64,000 nt of DNA from an uncultured Methylococcaceae bacterium. Its GTDB lineage: Bacteria > Pseudomonadota > Gammaproteobacteria > Methylococcales > Methylomonadaceae. The position numbers and the translations under genes were made by a program. Shown piece after piece: positions 8,789 through 17,674 of this stretch (position 1 is the first letter of the stretch; every line of letters starts with the position of its first letter). The notes under the pieces were generated by a model that searched no databases, was not told the origin of the DNA, and was given only the letters and a program-made list of their open reading frames with translations. Location of the stretch: NCBI GenBank assembly GCA_903938485.1, contig CAJADF010000134.1, forward strand, positions 1 through 64,000. The letters are read 5' to 3'.

Positions 8789-10249
8789 ATGTTTAAACGC
8801 ACAAAAATATCCATTGTAATTTGCCTTTTGCTATTACCAGCAATACAACATGCTGAAGAAATATCAAAAATTGAATTACCCGATATGGGTGACTCATCGG
8901 GGACATTAATTTCACCCGCGGAAGAAAAGGAATTTGGTGAAGAGTTTTTCAGAAGCTTGCATTCACAAATTATGATCAGCCAAGACCCTGAGATACAAGA
9001 TTATATTCAAATTATTGGCCAAAAATTAACTGCAAATTCTGACGCCCCTAGTCATCCTTTTCATTTTTTTGTTGTTATGGAAAATGATATCAACGCATTC
9101 GCTGGTCCAGGTGGATATATAGGGGTTAATTCAGGCTTAATATTGATGACCGAAGCCGAAAGTGAACTTGCCTCAGTTATGGCACATGAGATATCTCACG
9201 TCACACAACGACATTTATTCCGTGCTGCAGAAGCCGCTGGTAGGTTATCAATACCCAGCGCAGCGGGCATGTTAGCTGCTATTTTATTGGGCACACAATC
9301 ACCGCAAATGGGTCAAGCAGCAATCATGGCTATTATGGGCGGTAATATCCAGTTTCAGATTAATTTCACCCGCGAAAATGAAGAAGAAGCCGATCGTGTA
9401 GGTATGCAAACTTTATCGGCTTCTCATTTTGATCCACGTAGTATGCCAACATTTTTTGAACGCCTACAACAAGCAACACGTTATTATGGTCAAGCCGTAC
9501 CAGAATTTTTAAGAACTCACCCCGTAACGGTGTCGCGTATTTCTGATTCTAGAGGTCGAGCAGAAACTTATCCTTATAAACAATATCCCGATTCCTTAAG
9601 CTATCAACTTATTAAAGCTAAAATAAAGGTCATATCAGATACTGATCTTAATACCGTCGTTGCCAAAGATTATTTTAATTCCAGATTAACATTAGGCACT
9701 GTCGAACAACGCACGGTTGCTAAATATGGTTTAGGTTTAATTGCCTTAAAACTAGAAAAATATTCGGAAGCAGAAACAATATTCCAAAGCTTAACCCACG
9801 ACTACCCAGAGCAATCCCATTATGCAAGCGCTTTAGCAAGAACAGCTTTCGATTCGCATAACTATGCGTTGGCAGTCAATCGATATCAAAAATTAGTCAA
9901 TCAATTCCCTGATAATGATGCAATAAAATTAGAATATATTGCATCTTTATTAAAGGTAAAAAACCCAGATCTAGCCAGAACCTTATTATTATCTATAAGT
10001 TATCAAATTCAACGTATTCCAGTTTATTGGGAGTTACTCGGGCAAGCTTATAGTGATTTACATCAACCCGCAGAATCGCATCGTTATATTGCCGAATATT
10101 ACTTTGCCATGGGCCAAACTCAAGATGCCATACTGCAACTAAAATTAGCGCAATCCTCACCTGGACTAAATTTCCAACTTTCATCAATACTAAATGAAAG
10201 ACTTAACTTTTTTTATAATCTACAAGCAGAAACTAAAAGAAGTCGATAA
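8789..10249 (+). CDS. bepA: Periplasmic M48 metalloprotease, BepA-like, with TPR domain
   Basis: 486 residues, matching BepA (487 in E. coli). A signal peptide ends near HA-EE. The zinc site is HEISH in VMAHEISHVTQRH (about residue 133), with the third ligand in ENEEEADRVG. The C-terminal 170 residues are helical TPR-like repeats. BepA promotes folding or degradation of outer-membrane proteins, notably LptD, together with the BAM machinery. Monocistronic as far as the sequence shows; the next 548 bases are non-coding. Confidence 0.93.
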   Translation: MFKRTKISIVICLLLLPAIQHAEEISKIELPDMGDSSGTLISPAEEKEFGEEFFRSLHSQIMISQDPEIQDYIQIIGQKLTANSDAPSHPFHFFVVMENDINAFAGPGGYIGVNSGLILMTEAESELASVMAHEISHVTQRHLFRAAEAAGRLSIPSAAGMLAAILLGTQSPQMGQAAIMAIMGGNIQFQINFTRENEEEADRVGMQTLSASHFDPRSMPTFFERLQQATRYYGQAVPEFLRTHPVTVSRISDSRGRAETYPYKQYPDSLSYQLIKAKIKVISDTDLNTVVAKDYFNSRLTLGTVEQRTVAKYGLGLIALKLEKYSEAETIFQSLTHDYPEQSHYASALARTAFDSHNYALAVNRYQKLVNQFPDNDAIKLEYIASLLKVKNPDLARTLLLSISYQIQRIPVYWELLGQAYSDLHQPAESHRYIAEYYFAMGQTQDAILQLKLAQSSPGLNFQLSSILNERLNFFYNLQAETKRSR

Positions 10250-10797
10250 AGATCACTTCGATAAACAACATTCATACTATAAATAAGTCTCTTATTTACA
10301 ATAATAGCCACACTATTCAGTACATGAATTAATAAAATTCCGATTACAGTTGCTATAGCTAAAAAAATACAAACATTTTTTGCCGCAAATGTGCAGCACA
10401 GTTATTGATACAAGCTAATGACTATTCATAATTCCATATTAAAAAATTTGTTCACTATAATGAAATTTACATAAAAAAATTTTAATAAAGTAATGTAACG
10501 CTGAGCATAATAAAACATATTGTAATTTTTTTTAAAAAAAGCTCTTAAAATCATAAAAATATAAAAAAACAACCTAAATTTTTATCAAAAATAGAATGTT
10601 ACATTTCATTTATAAAAATCATTAACGAAATTTAACATTAGATAAATTTGATAACTTTTCAAGTATTTATATGAAAAATTACTTTGTATTGTAATATTTA
10701 TCGGGTATATTCACAGTAAATGATATTTTGTTAAAATATATAAAATCATACTCGAATTACTCGCTAAAAAATTTTTACTTTACTAGGAAAGTACATT
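10250..10797. other. AT-rich intergenic region upstream of the large multicopper oxidase
   Basis: This 548-base stretch has no convincing gene in any frame. It is rich in A and T runs, and several TTGATA/TATAAT-like boxes can be drawn without one standing out. It presumably holds the promoter and a long leader of the oxidase gene, whose AGGA ribosome binding site lies 9 bases before the ATG at 10798. No clear metal-regulator operator was seen. Confidence 0.4.
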
Positions 10798-13700
10798 ATG
10801 AATACTAAAAAACGTAACAATAATAACAATACCTTAGAGCTTAAGTCCTTATCTTTAGCGGTTATGATGAGTTTAGGATTATTTGGAACACACACCGTTG
10901 ATGCAGGTCCCGGTTTAGTTTGCGCCGGTGGTGTTTTACCTACGGGCAATACCTGTCCGAACGCAGGCAGATTAATTCCTACCTATTATGCAAACAGCCC
11001 AACATTAAGAAAATTTGTTGATACACTTCCAGGATTTACCCCTGCAGGTGCAAATAAATTTGCTGATGGAAAAACTGCGGGGGCCTATATTCCTGTAGCT
11101 GTGAGTGATACGGCTTCTTATCCAGGCTCAAGCTATTATGAATTAGCGATAGTTGAATACAGTCAAAAAATGCACAGTGATTTACCTAAAGCCACAACTC
11201 TGCGTGGTTATGTGCAAATTGATAGAAAGACCACTAATAATCAAATGCCTAATAGTACCTCTAAGTCTTCCCTAGCCTTAAAATACCCTGATGGTACTCA
11301 AATATTTATCCCTAGAGAAAAAGGGCTAGTTAATGGCGTTTGGGATCACAGTTTAGATTTAGATAACTTTGGAAATCCTGTCATGGTACCCGCCATAGGC
11401 TTGGAAAAACCGCTTTATTTTGGACCTTTAATTGTGGCCACTAAAGGAGTTGCAACTCGAGTAAAGTTCAGCAATTTATTACCTAAAGGCCGTGCAACCA
11501 TTGAAAATGGTCAAGTAAATAGACATGGTGATTTATTCTTACCTGTGGATGAATCTTTACCTGGCGCGGGTAATTCAACGATACCTTTAGCAACCTATCC
11601 ACAAAACCGATCTTCTATTCATTTACATGGGGGAGACTCACCTTGGATCAGTGACGGTACTCCACATCAATGGTTTACACCTGAAACCAGTAATTTAATA
11701 GATCCAAGTTTAAAACACGGTAGTCGCTTTAACAACGTTCCTGATATGCCCTATCCTGGCGATATCGCTCAAACCGTATATTGGCCAAATGATCAAAGTG
11801 AACGCTTTATGTGGTACCACGATCATACTTTTGGTTTAACACGCCAAAATGCATATATTGGCGAAGCAGCACCCTATTTTATCATTGACCCAACAGAGGA
11901 AGCTTTATTAGCAACTGCATTGCCAACAGATGTATTACCTATTGTTGTACAAGATAAAACTTTTGTGGCCAGTGATATTCAAACACAAGACAGTAAATGG
12001 GATCAAGCACACTGGGGAACGCCTGGCGATCTATGGTATCCACATGTTTATGAACCTAACTTAATTGACACTGATTTACTAACCAAAACACCCATTAATC
12101 CACCAGAAATAAATGATGCCGGTCGCTGGGATTATGGTCCAACTGCTTCCACGACACCTTTTACCAGTGTTTTACCGTTACCTAGTGGTGAATACGGTCA
12201 TGTATCAGTCGGCCCAGAAGCTTACATGGATACACCATTAGTGAATGGGGTTGCTTATCCAACGGTTACCCTGCAACCCAAAGCCTATAGAGCTCGCTTC
12301 TTAAACGGTTCAAATGATCGATATTTTAACTTATCCTTGTGGCAAGCAGATCCAACGGTCACCAGTAGTGACGGTAGAACTAATACTGAAATTAAATTAG
12401 TACCTGAGTTAATACCCAGTACCATCACTATTGTTAACGGCGGTAAAAAATACAAAGCCCCACAGGTCGTCATAACTGACCTGAATGGTTATGGCAGCGG
12501 CGCAACAGCGACTGCACAAATCAGTCCAACTGGTGTTATTACGGGTATCACTATAACTAACCCAGGTTCTAGTTATTCAAATCCGCAAGTTAAAATAACG
12601 GATGCCACTGGCTCAGGCGCTGCTGTTACTTTGCAAACAATTCCTGGCAGAGATGGGGGGATTCCAGATCCAGCAACAGCCGGTCCATCTGTTATACGTT
12701 TTAGTACAGAAGGCGGGTTATTACCCGCACCGGTTATTTTTAAACCCCAAACAATGAGCTACGCCGGTACCACTGAAACTGCTGGGGACTGGTATATTGC
12801 ACCAGCAGAACGGGGTGAGGCTGTTATCGACTTTTCAAAATATGCCGGTAAAACACTGATTTTATATAATGATTCTAGTGCGCCCGTACCTGATGGTGAT
12901 AGTCGTTATGACTATTACACAGGCAACGCTGATTTGCGCGGTGTGGGTGGGTCTAATACCACACTCGCTGGTTTTGGGCCTAACACACGCACAGTCATGC
13001 AAATTAAGATTGCTAACACAACACCTGCAGCAACTTATGACCCTAAAGGCACCGGTGGCGCTTTAGCAACTGTGCTGCCGAAAGTGTATGCTGCGAAAGC
13101 AGATCCTCATATTGAAAACAATATTGTGGCTGATGGCAAAATGACTACGCAAACCCTAACTCAATGGTTAGCTGCGCATAAAAACCTTAATGTTAAAACT
13201 AAAACTATTGAGGGTGGCTTTGATGTCAATTTTGGTCGTTTAATTGCTAATTTTGGATTAGAACTACCCTTATTAAATGGCGCTACACCAATGGCTTATA
13301 TTGATAAACCGACTGATATAGTTGAAGACGGTAAAGTACAGTATTGGTTAATTAAAAATAATGATGCTGATAATCATCCAATACATATCCATTTATTTAG
13401 CGTACAAGTTATTGCACGTGTGGATCATTTAACAGGACAAATTATCAATCCTCTTCCTTATGAAGCCGGCTGGAAAGAGAATGTGCAAAACTGGCCTTTC
13501 CAAGACACCATTGTGGCATTGAAACCTAAAACGCCTGTATTGCCATTCGGTTTACCAGACAGTGTACGTTTAATGGATCCAACAATGAATCCCGGAGATG
13601 CAACCAACACTTCATTAAACCCAAATTATGTTGCAAATAATGTACCACCTAACGCTGTGCCTTTAGCATTTCAGCAATATGATTTAACTACAGGTGCTTT

Positions 13701-14259
13701 AATACCACCCGTATCAGGTACTGTGCCAGGCGTAGTCAATGATATTCAAAACTTCGGTTGGGAATATGTTTATCACTGTCACATTTTAGGTCATGAAGAA
13801 AATGACTTAATGCGACCTATGATATTTTTACCCAAAAAAGTTACATTACCGGCAGCACCGACTAATGTGACATTAAACGCCACAACGGGTAAATTAACTT
13901 GGACTGATGCAACCCCTATCAATGGTAGTGATAAAAATGGGGTATTAACTAATGGTAACCCCGCTAATGAAATAGGTTTTAGAGTAGAGTACGCTGTTAA
14001 AACTAATAATGTAGTTGGCAGTTATAAAGATGCGTCTAACAAGGTAGGTCAAAGCAACTTTATTGTAATTCCAGACAATATATTATTGAATAATCTAAAT
14101 CCGAATCCAAAACCTAAAATTAATAGCTTAGCAAACTCAGGTGCATTTACGGTAAATCTAACAGCATTACCAGCCAAAACACAATATGTGTTTAGAGTGG
14201 TAGCCGTTAACCAAGCAGGTGAAAGTAATTCAAGTACTGTTGCTTATACTAAGCCTTAA
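10798..14259 (+). CDS. Very large periplasmic multicopper oxidase with inserted beta repeat and C-terminal Fn3-like domain
   Basis: 1153 residues with a signal sequence ending near VDA-GP. All four copper motifs of a three-domain oxidase are present: HLHGG (about residue 274), WYHDH (about 339), HPIHIH (about 861) and HCHILGHEENDLM (about 993). These bind the type-1 copper and the trinuclear cluster that reduces oxygen to water. The residue at the axial type-1 position (Cys+10) is Leu, with Met one further on. Residues about 541-618 are an insert of two glycine-rich SGATATA-type beta repeats. After about 1015 there is a fibronectin III-like domain. Laccase-like family members are normally about 500-650 residues. 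Two bases separate its stop from the next gene. The substrate cannot be told; phenolics, Mn(II) or Cu(I) are options. Confidence 0.9.
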   Translation: MNTKKRNNNNNTLELKSLSLAVMMSLGLFGTHTVDAGPGLVCAGGVLPTGNTCPNAGRLIPTYYANSPTLRKFVDTLPGFTPAGANKFADGKTAGAYIPVAVSDTASYPGSSYYELAIVEYSQKMHSDLPKATTLRGYVQIDRKTTNNQMPNSTSKSSLALKYPDGTQIFIPREKGLVNGVWDHSLDLDNFGNPVMVPAIGLEKPLYFGPLIVATKGVATRVKFSNLLPKGRATIENGQVNRHGDLFLPVDESLPGAGNSTIPLATYPQNRSSIHLHGGDSPWISDGTPHQWFTPETSNLIDPSLKHGSRFNNVPDMPYPGDIAQTVYWPNDQSERFMWYHDHTFGLTRQNAYIGEAAPYFIIDPTEEALLATALPTDVLPIVVQDKTFVASDIQTQDSKWDQAHWGTPGDLWYPHVYEPNLIDTDLLTKTPINPPEINDAGRWDYGPTASTTPFTSVLPLPSGEYGHVSVGPEAYMDTPLVNGVAYPTVTLQPKAYRARFLNGSNDRYFNLSLWQADPTVTSSDGRTNTEIKLVPELIPSTITIVNGGKKYKAPQVVITDLNGYGSGATATAQISPTGVITGITITNPGSSYSNPQVKITDATGSGAAVTLQTIPGRDGGIPDPATAGPSVIRFSTEGGLLPAPVIFKPQTMSYAGTTETAGDWYIAPAERGEAVIDFSKYAGKTLILYNDSSAPVPDGDSRYDYYTGNADLRGVGGSNTTLAGFGPNTRTVMQIKIANTTPAATYDPKGTGGALATVLPKVYAAKADPHIENNIVADGKMTTQTLTQWLAAHKNLNVKTKTIEGGFDVNFGRLIANFGLELPLLNGATPMAYIDKPTDIVEDGKVQYWLIKNNDADNHPIHIHLFSVQVIARVDHLTGQIINPLPYEAGWKENVQNWPFQDTIVALKPKTPVLPFGLPDSVRLMDPTMNPGDATNTSLNPNYVANNVPPNAVPLAFQQYDLTTGALIPPVSGTVPGVVNDIQNFGWEYVYHCHILGHEENDLMRPMIFLPKKVTLPAAPTNVTLNATTGKLTWTDATPINGSDKNGVLTNGNPANEIGFRVEYAVKTNNVVGSYKDASNKVGQSNFIVIPDNILLNNLNPNPKPKINSLANSGAFTVNLTALPAKTQYVFRVVAVNQAGESNSSTVAYTKP

Positions 14260-14260
14260 G

Positions 14261-16066
14261 ATGCATTTAAATAGGTTACTATTATTAATTTGTATCAATT
14301 TATTCCCCATTATTTGCTTAGCAACACCAAGCAATAATGAGGAATATAACAGTAATTTAGTTAAGTTAGGTCAGTCGATATATAATTCTGGACGACTAAT
14401 GAATGGTGAATCCATAACTGCAATTGGCGCTGGAAATACTAAATTATCTGGTAATCAAGCTAGTTGTATTAATTGTCATAAAAATACTGGTTTAGGTGGT
14501 GTAGAAGGTAATGAAGCAATACCACCTATTACTGGCCACGCTTTATTTGGGACGGGTAGAGCAGTTGTGGTGCAATATGACAAACGCTTTAACAAACAAT
14601 TCTCAACTCAACTTAAACCTTACGACAATCAAACATTTTCAGAAGCATTACGTTTAGGTAAACATAATACGGGGCGAGTTTTAAGCACATTAATGCCCAA
14701 ATATAATCTCAATAAAGAGCAACTATTAGCGGTTAGTGCTTACTTGAAAACTTTATCTACGGAATTATCTCCAGGTGTTTCCGATACCGACTTACATTTA
14801 GCCACTGTATTAACTCCAAATGTAAGTGCACAAAGAAAAAAAATATTTTTAGATACCTTAACAAATCTATTAAACACCCATAATGCCAATGTTTCATCTG
14901 GGCACAGGCAAAGAATCCCTATTATTGAGCGCAAACTTAATAACAGAAAATTATGGAAACTACAGGTTTGGGAACTAAAAGGTCCGAGTTCAACGTGGAA
15001 ATCTCAACTCGATAAATGGCAACAAGAGACACCGGTTTTTAGTTTATTATCTGGGCTTTCTGATGATGAGTGGTTACCCATTCAAGATTTCTGTGAAACC
15101 AATAAAGTTGTTTGTTGGCTGCCTAGTATCGAGACTGTTCCATCACAAAATCAAAATCTGAAATATAGTTTATTCTTTACGAAAGGGATAGCGTTAGATG
15201 CTGAAGTATTAGTCAATGAAATTCTACACAAAAAAAACAAACCGCATAAAATTTTGCAATTAGTAAATAATACTTTTAATTCACTTAAAGCGTCAGAAAG
15301 TACACATCTTCTTATTGATAATAAAGCTAATAATATTGAAATTATTGATTTAGTAGGCGCTGAGCAATTAAATAACACACAACTATTAAACGATAAATTG
15401 TCACAATTACAAGCTGATGATATTGTCATCGCTTGGCTTACAAAAGATGAAATAGAGCAACTTTTTAAGCGATCACCGAAACTTACAGCGGCCGTCTATT
15501 TATCAACTAGTTTCACAGGTGAAGTTGCACCTAAATTGCCAGATAATTGGAATAACGATATTTATTTAATTCAAAAACAAGAATTATCAAAATTACGTGC
15601 ATTAAATCTTCTAAGATTCAACGGTTGGTTAAAACATAGAGCATTACCACTGGTAGACGAAAAATTGCAATCCGAAGTTTATTTTGCCTTTAATTCATAC
15701 TCATGGATGATTACCTCTATGCTAAATAATTTCTATACGGATTATTTAATAGAACGAGCACAGGCTAGTTTATCCATGCGTGATTCAATGCAGGTTCAAG
15801 AAGAAGTGCAAACATTAATGATGGGTGGAGGTGGAAGGCGACCTAAAGCAATCCAGACTCCGGATGATAAAACTAAACTAAATCCTATTAATATTCAAAA
15901 TGGAATGGATGTTAATTTATTAGCAAAACGTGAAAGTATTAGTTCATATCCACGTATTAGTCTTGGTAACGATCAAGTGTTTGCTTCGAAAGGTGCGTAC
16001 ATTATCAAATATAACGTTGATACACATGCATATGATGAAAATAATGCTAAATGGGTAGTGCCTTAG
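14261..16066 (+). CDS. Cytochrome c fused to a periplasmic-binding-protein-like domain
   Basis: The chosen ATG, one base after the oxidase stop, gives 601 residues with a proper signal peptide; the longer frame starts inside the oxidase. Residues about 30-165 form a mono-haem c-type domain with CINCH at 69-73 and a possible axial Met in TLMPKYN. The rest resembles a branched-chain-amino-acid-type periplasmic binding protein, ending with a SYPRISLGxxQxFASKGAYI-type motif I associate with such fusions. It is exported and probably takes electrons from, or hands them to, the adjacent multicopper oxidase. Tight spacing implies one operon and translational coupling. The ligand is unknown. Confidence 0.75.
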   Translation: MHLNRLLLLICINLFPIICLATPSNNEEYNSNLVKLGQSIYNSGRLMNGESITAIGAGNTKLSGNQASCINCHKNTGLGGVEGNEAIPPITGHALFGTGRAVVVQYDKRFNKQFSTQLKPYDNQTFSEALRLGKHNTGRVLSTLMPKYNLNKEQLLAVSAYLKTLSTELSPGVSDTDLHLATVLTPNVSAQRKKIFLDTLTNLLNTHNANVSSGHRQRIPIIERKLNNRKLWKLQVWELKGPSSTWKSQLDKWQQETPVFSLLSGLSDDEWLPIQDFCETNKVVCWLPSIETVPSQNQNLKYSLFFTKGIALDAEVLVNEILHKKNKPHKILQLVNNTFNSLKASESTHLLIDNKANNIEIIDLVGAEQLNNTQLLNDKLSQLQADDIVIAWLTKDEIEQLFKRSPKLTAAVYLSTSFTGEVAPKLPDNWNNDIYLIQKQELSKLRALNLLRFNGWLKHRALPLVDEKLQSEVYFAFNSYSWMITSMLNNFYTDYLIERAQASLSMRDSMQVQEEVQTLMMGGGGRRPKAIQTPDDKTKLNPINIQNGMDVNLLAKRESISSYPRISLGNDQVFASKGAYIIKYNVDTHAYDENNAKWVVP

Positions 16067-16131
16067 TTAGGCACCAAACATAAACATACACTTAAAAATT
16101 TATTAAATAGTTAATTCACTTGGAGAATAAA

Positions 16132-16356
16132 ATGAAAGCTATACTTTTTGCCCTCGCTATTGGTTTAATAAGCTACAACACTTTTGCGACACCAGCCACA
16201 CCGACTCCAGTTGTAAGAACTGATGTTGAAGTAACTGAAGAAGTAACTCACCAAGCAAAAGACCAAGAATTCAGAAATTGTAAACATCAAGCAGATGTAA
16301 AGAAATTAAAAGGGAGTAAACGCAGCGCCTTTATTGCGGCTTGTGTAAAAAAATAA
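16132..16356 (+). CDS. Small secreted PsiF-like protein
   Basis: 74 residues with a signal peptide (cleavage near FA-TP), a Thr/Glu-rich linker and a C-terminal PsiF-repeat-like segment with two cysteines (NCKHQADVKKLKGSKRSAF then ACVKK). The start is the ATG at 16132, which has a GGAG ribosome binding site 6 bases upstream; the TTG at 16120 would include that site in the coding sequence. It follows the oxidase and cytochrome genes on the same strand after 65 bases and may belong to the same operon. PsiF proteins have no known biochemical activity. Confidence 0.65.
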   Translation: MKAILFALAIGLISYNTFATPATPTPVVRTDVEVTEEVTHQAKDQEFRNCKHQADVKKLKGSKRSAFIAACVKK

Positions 16357-16437
16357 GCAGGATATTGTAAAAGTGTCTTCAGGGTTTAGATCAATAATTT
16401 AAACCTTGAAGAGATATAGACAGTTTGACTCAAAAAT

Positions 16438-16551
16438 AATTACGCTTATATCATCTAGATACAAAGTTATTAAGAACAGATAGACGTGATATTTATATTA
16501 AATATCAATATATAAAATAAATATTGATATAGAAATTGTCTAAGCGTAATT
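16438..16551. repeat. 114-bp element bounded by 11-bp inverted repeats with a nested palindrome
   Basis: AATTACGCTTA at 16438-16448 is the exact reverse complement of TAAGCGTAATT at 16541-16551. Inside lies a second perfect 10-bp inverted repeat, ATATCAATAT (16502-16511) with ATATTGATAT (16521-16530). It sits between the convergent PsiF-like and permease genes. It could be a structured terminator region or a small non-autonomous (MITE-like) element; no target duplication is obvious. Confidence 0.5.
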
Positions 16552-16566
16552 GATAAAATCTAACTA

Positions 16567-17622
16567 TTATAATTTAGCATTATCTAAATCATTTAGCCAG
16601 TCACGCCAAATCGACATGAGGATAGCCATTAAGGCAGGTCCTAAAAATAATCCCAACATGCCACAAGCTTCCATACCACCAAAAATACCTAATAAAGTCC
16701 ATAAAAATGGTAATTTAACGGCTCCACCAATTAACGCAGGTCGCACATAATTATCTGCAATCATGGTTAATATCATGCCATAAGTAAATAAACCCGCAGC
16801 TTCAAGGGGATAACCTTGTGCAACAAGTACTAGAGCACAAGCAGAAAAAATCAATTTAGCGGCAAAAGGTATCAAAGCAAATATACCCGTTAATGCACCT
16901 AAAATAGCGGGGTTATCTAAACCCACAAAAGCATACCCTGCCCCCATTAATAACCCTTTACCTACACCAACCACTAACATTCCATTAACGGTTGATCGTA
17001 CTGCAGAGTTAGCATGTAAAGTATATTTATAGCCTTTGTCACCAAACACTTTACGACTGCTGGCTATAATTTGTTGACCCAATTTTTCACCATGTTGGTA
17101 AAGAAATAATAAGGTCAAAAGAATAATTAAAAAACCAAAGAAACGATGAATTAATTGATTGGCAAAATCTTTAGTAAAGTTAAAAATGCTGCCACTGTCG
17201 ATCCAATGCAATGAAGCTCTAGCGGCTTCGGCATTGCCTAATTGTTTTAACCAATAGACCTTTGCAGTTGCGCCCACCCAAGGTAAATTTTCTACCCATG
17301 CAGGGCAAGGAATACCTGTACTTTGAGCATTATTAAAAATTTGACCTAATAAATGGGCTTCATCCACTAAACGACTTAAACCATAACCCACCGGCACAAA
17401 AATTAAAGCCGCCATAGATAGCGTTAAACCTAATGCAATCCAAGTAACTTTACCTTCTAAGATGCTACTAACAAGTAAGCGTTGATAAATAGGCCACGTA
17501 GAAATGGCTAACACCACAGCCCAAGCTAAAAGATCTAGGTAACTATGCAGTACCCAAGCGCCAAGTAAAAGTAAAATAAACCCACCGACAAATCGGGCAC
17601 GGCTTTGCATCGTATCAATCAT
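16567..17622 (-). CDS. AI-2E-family (UPF0118) membrane permease, YdiK-like
   Basis: 351 residues with about seven to eight hydrophobic helices. Typical family features are seen: the paired N-terminal helices, the RSTVNGMLVVGVGKGLLMG block, the internal GLDNPAILGALTGIFALIPF block, and the C-terminal FLWTLLGIFGGMEACGMLGLFLGPALMA block. Members include TqsA, YdiK and PerM; substrates differ or are unknown, so no ligand is assigned. It is the last gene of a minus-strand run (ABC exporter, PHP protein, flippase, permease), 52 bases after the flippase. Confidence 0.88.
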   Translation of the reverse strand: MIDTMQSRARFVGGFILLLLGAWVLHSYLDLLAWAVVLAISTWPIYQRLLVSSILEGKVTWIALGLTLSMAALIFVPVGYGLSRLVDEAHLLGQIFNNAQSTGIPCPAWVENLPWVGATAKVYWLKQLGNAEAARASLHWIDSGSIFNFTKDFANQLIHRFFGFLIILLTLLFLYQHGEKLGQQIIASSRKVFGDKGYKYTLHANSAVRSTVNGMLVVGVGKGLLMGAGYAFVGLDNPAILGALTGIFALIPFAAKLIFSACALVLVAQGYPLEAAGLFTYGMILTMIADNYVRPALIGGAVKLPFLWTLLGIFGGMEACGMLGLFLGPALMAILMSIWRDWLNDLDNAKL

Positions 17623-17674
17623 AAGAATTAAACTGCAATTAAAAATAAGTTATTTTAATCGGTGTTCGCGTCAA

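Noticed and set aside
14219-14260. Longer start of the cytochrome fusion inside the oxidase gene
   Set aside because: It would place 14 residues ahead of a well-formed signal peptide; the ATG at 14261 directly after the oxidase stop is the better start.
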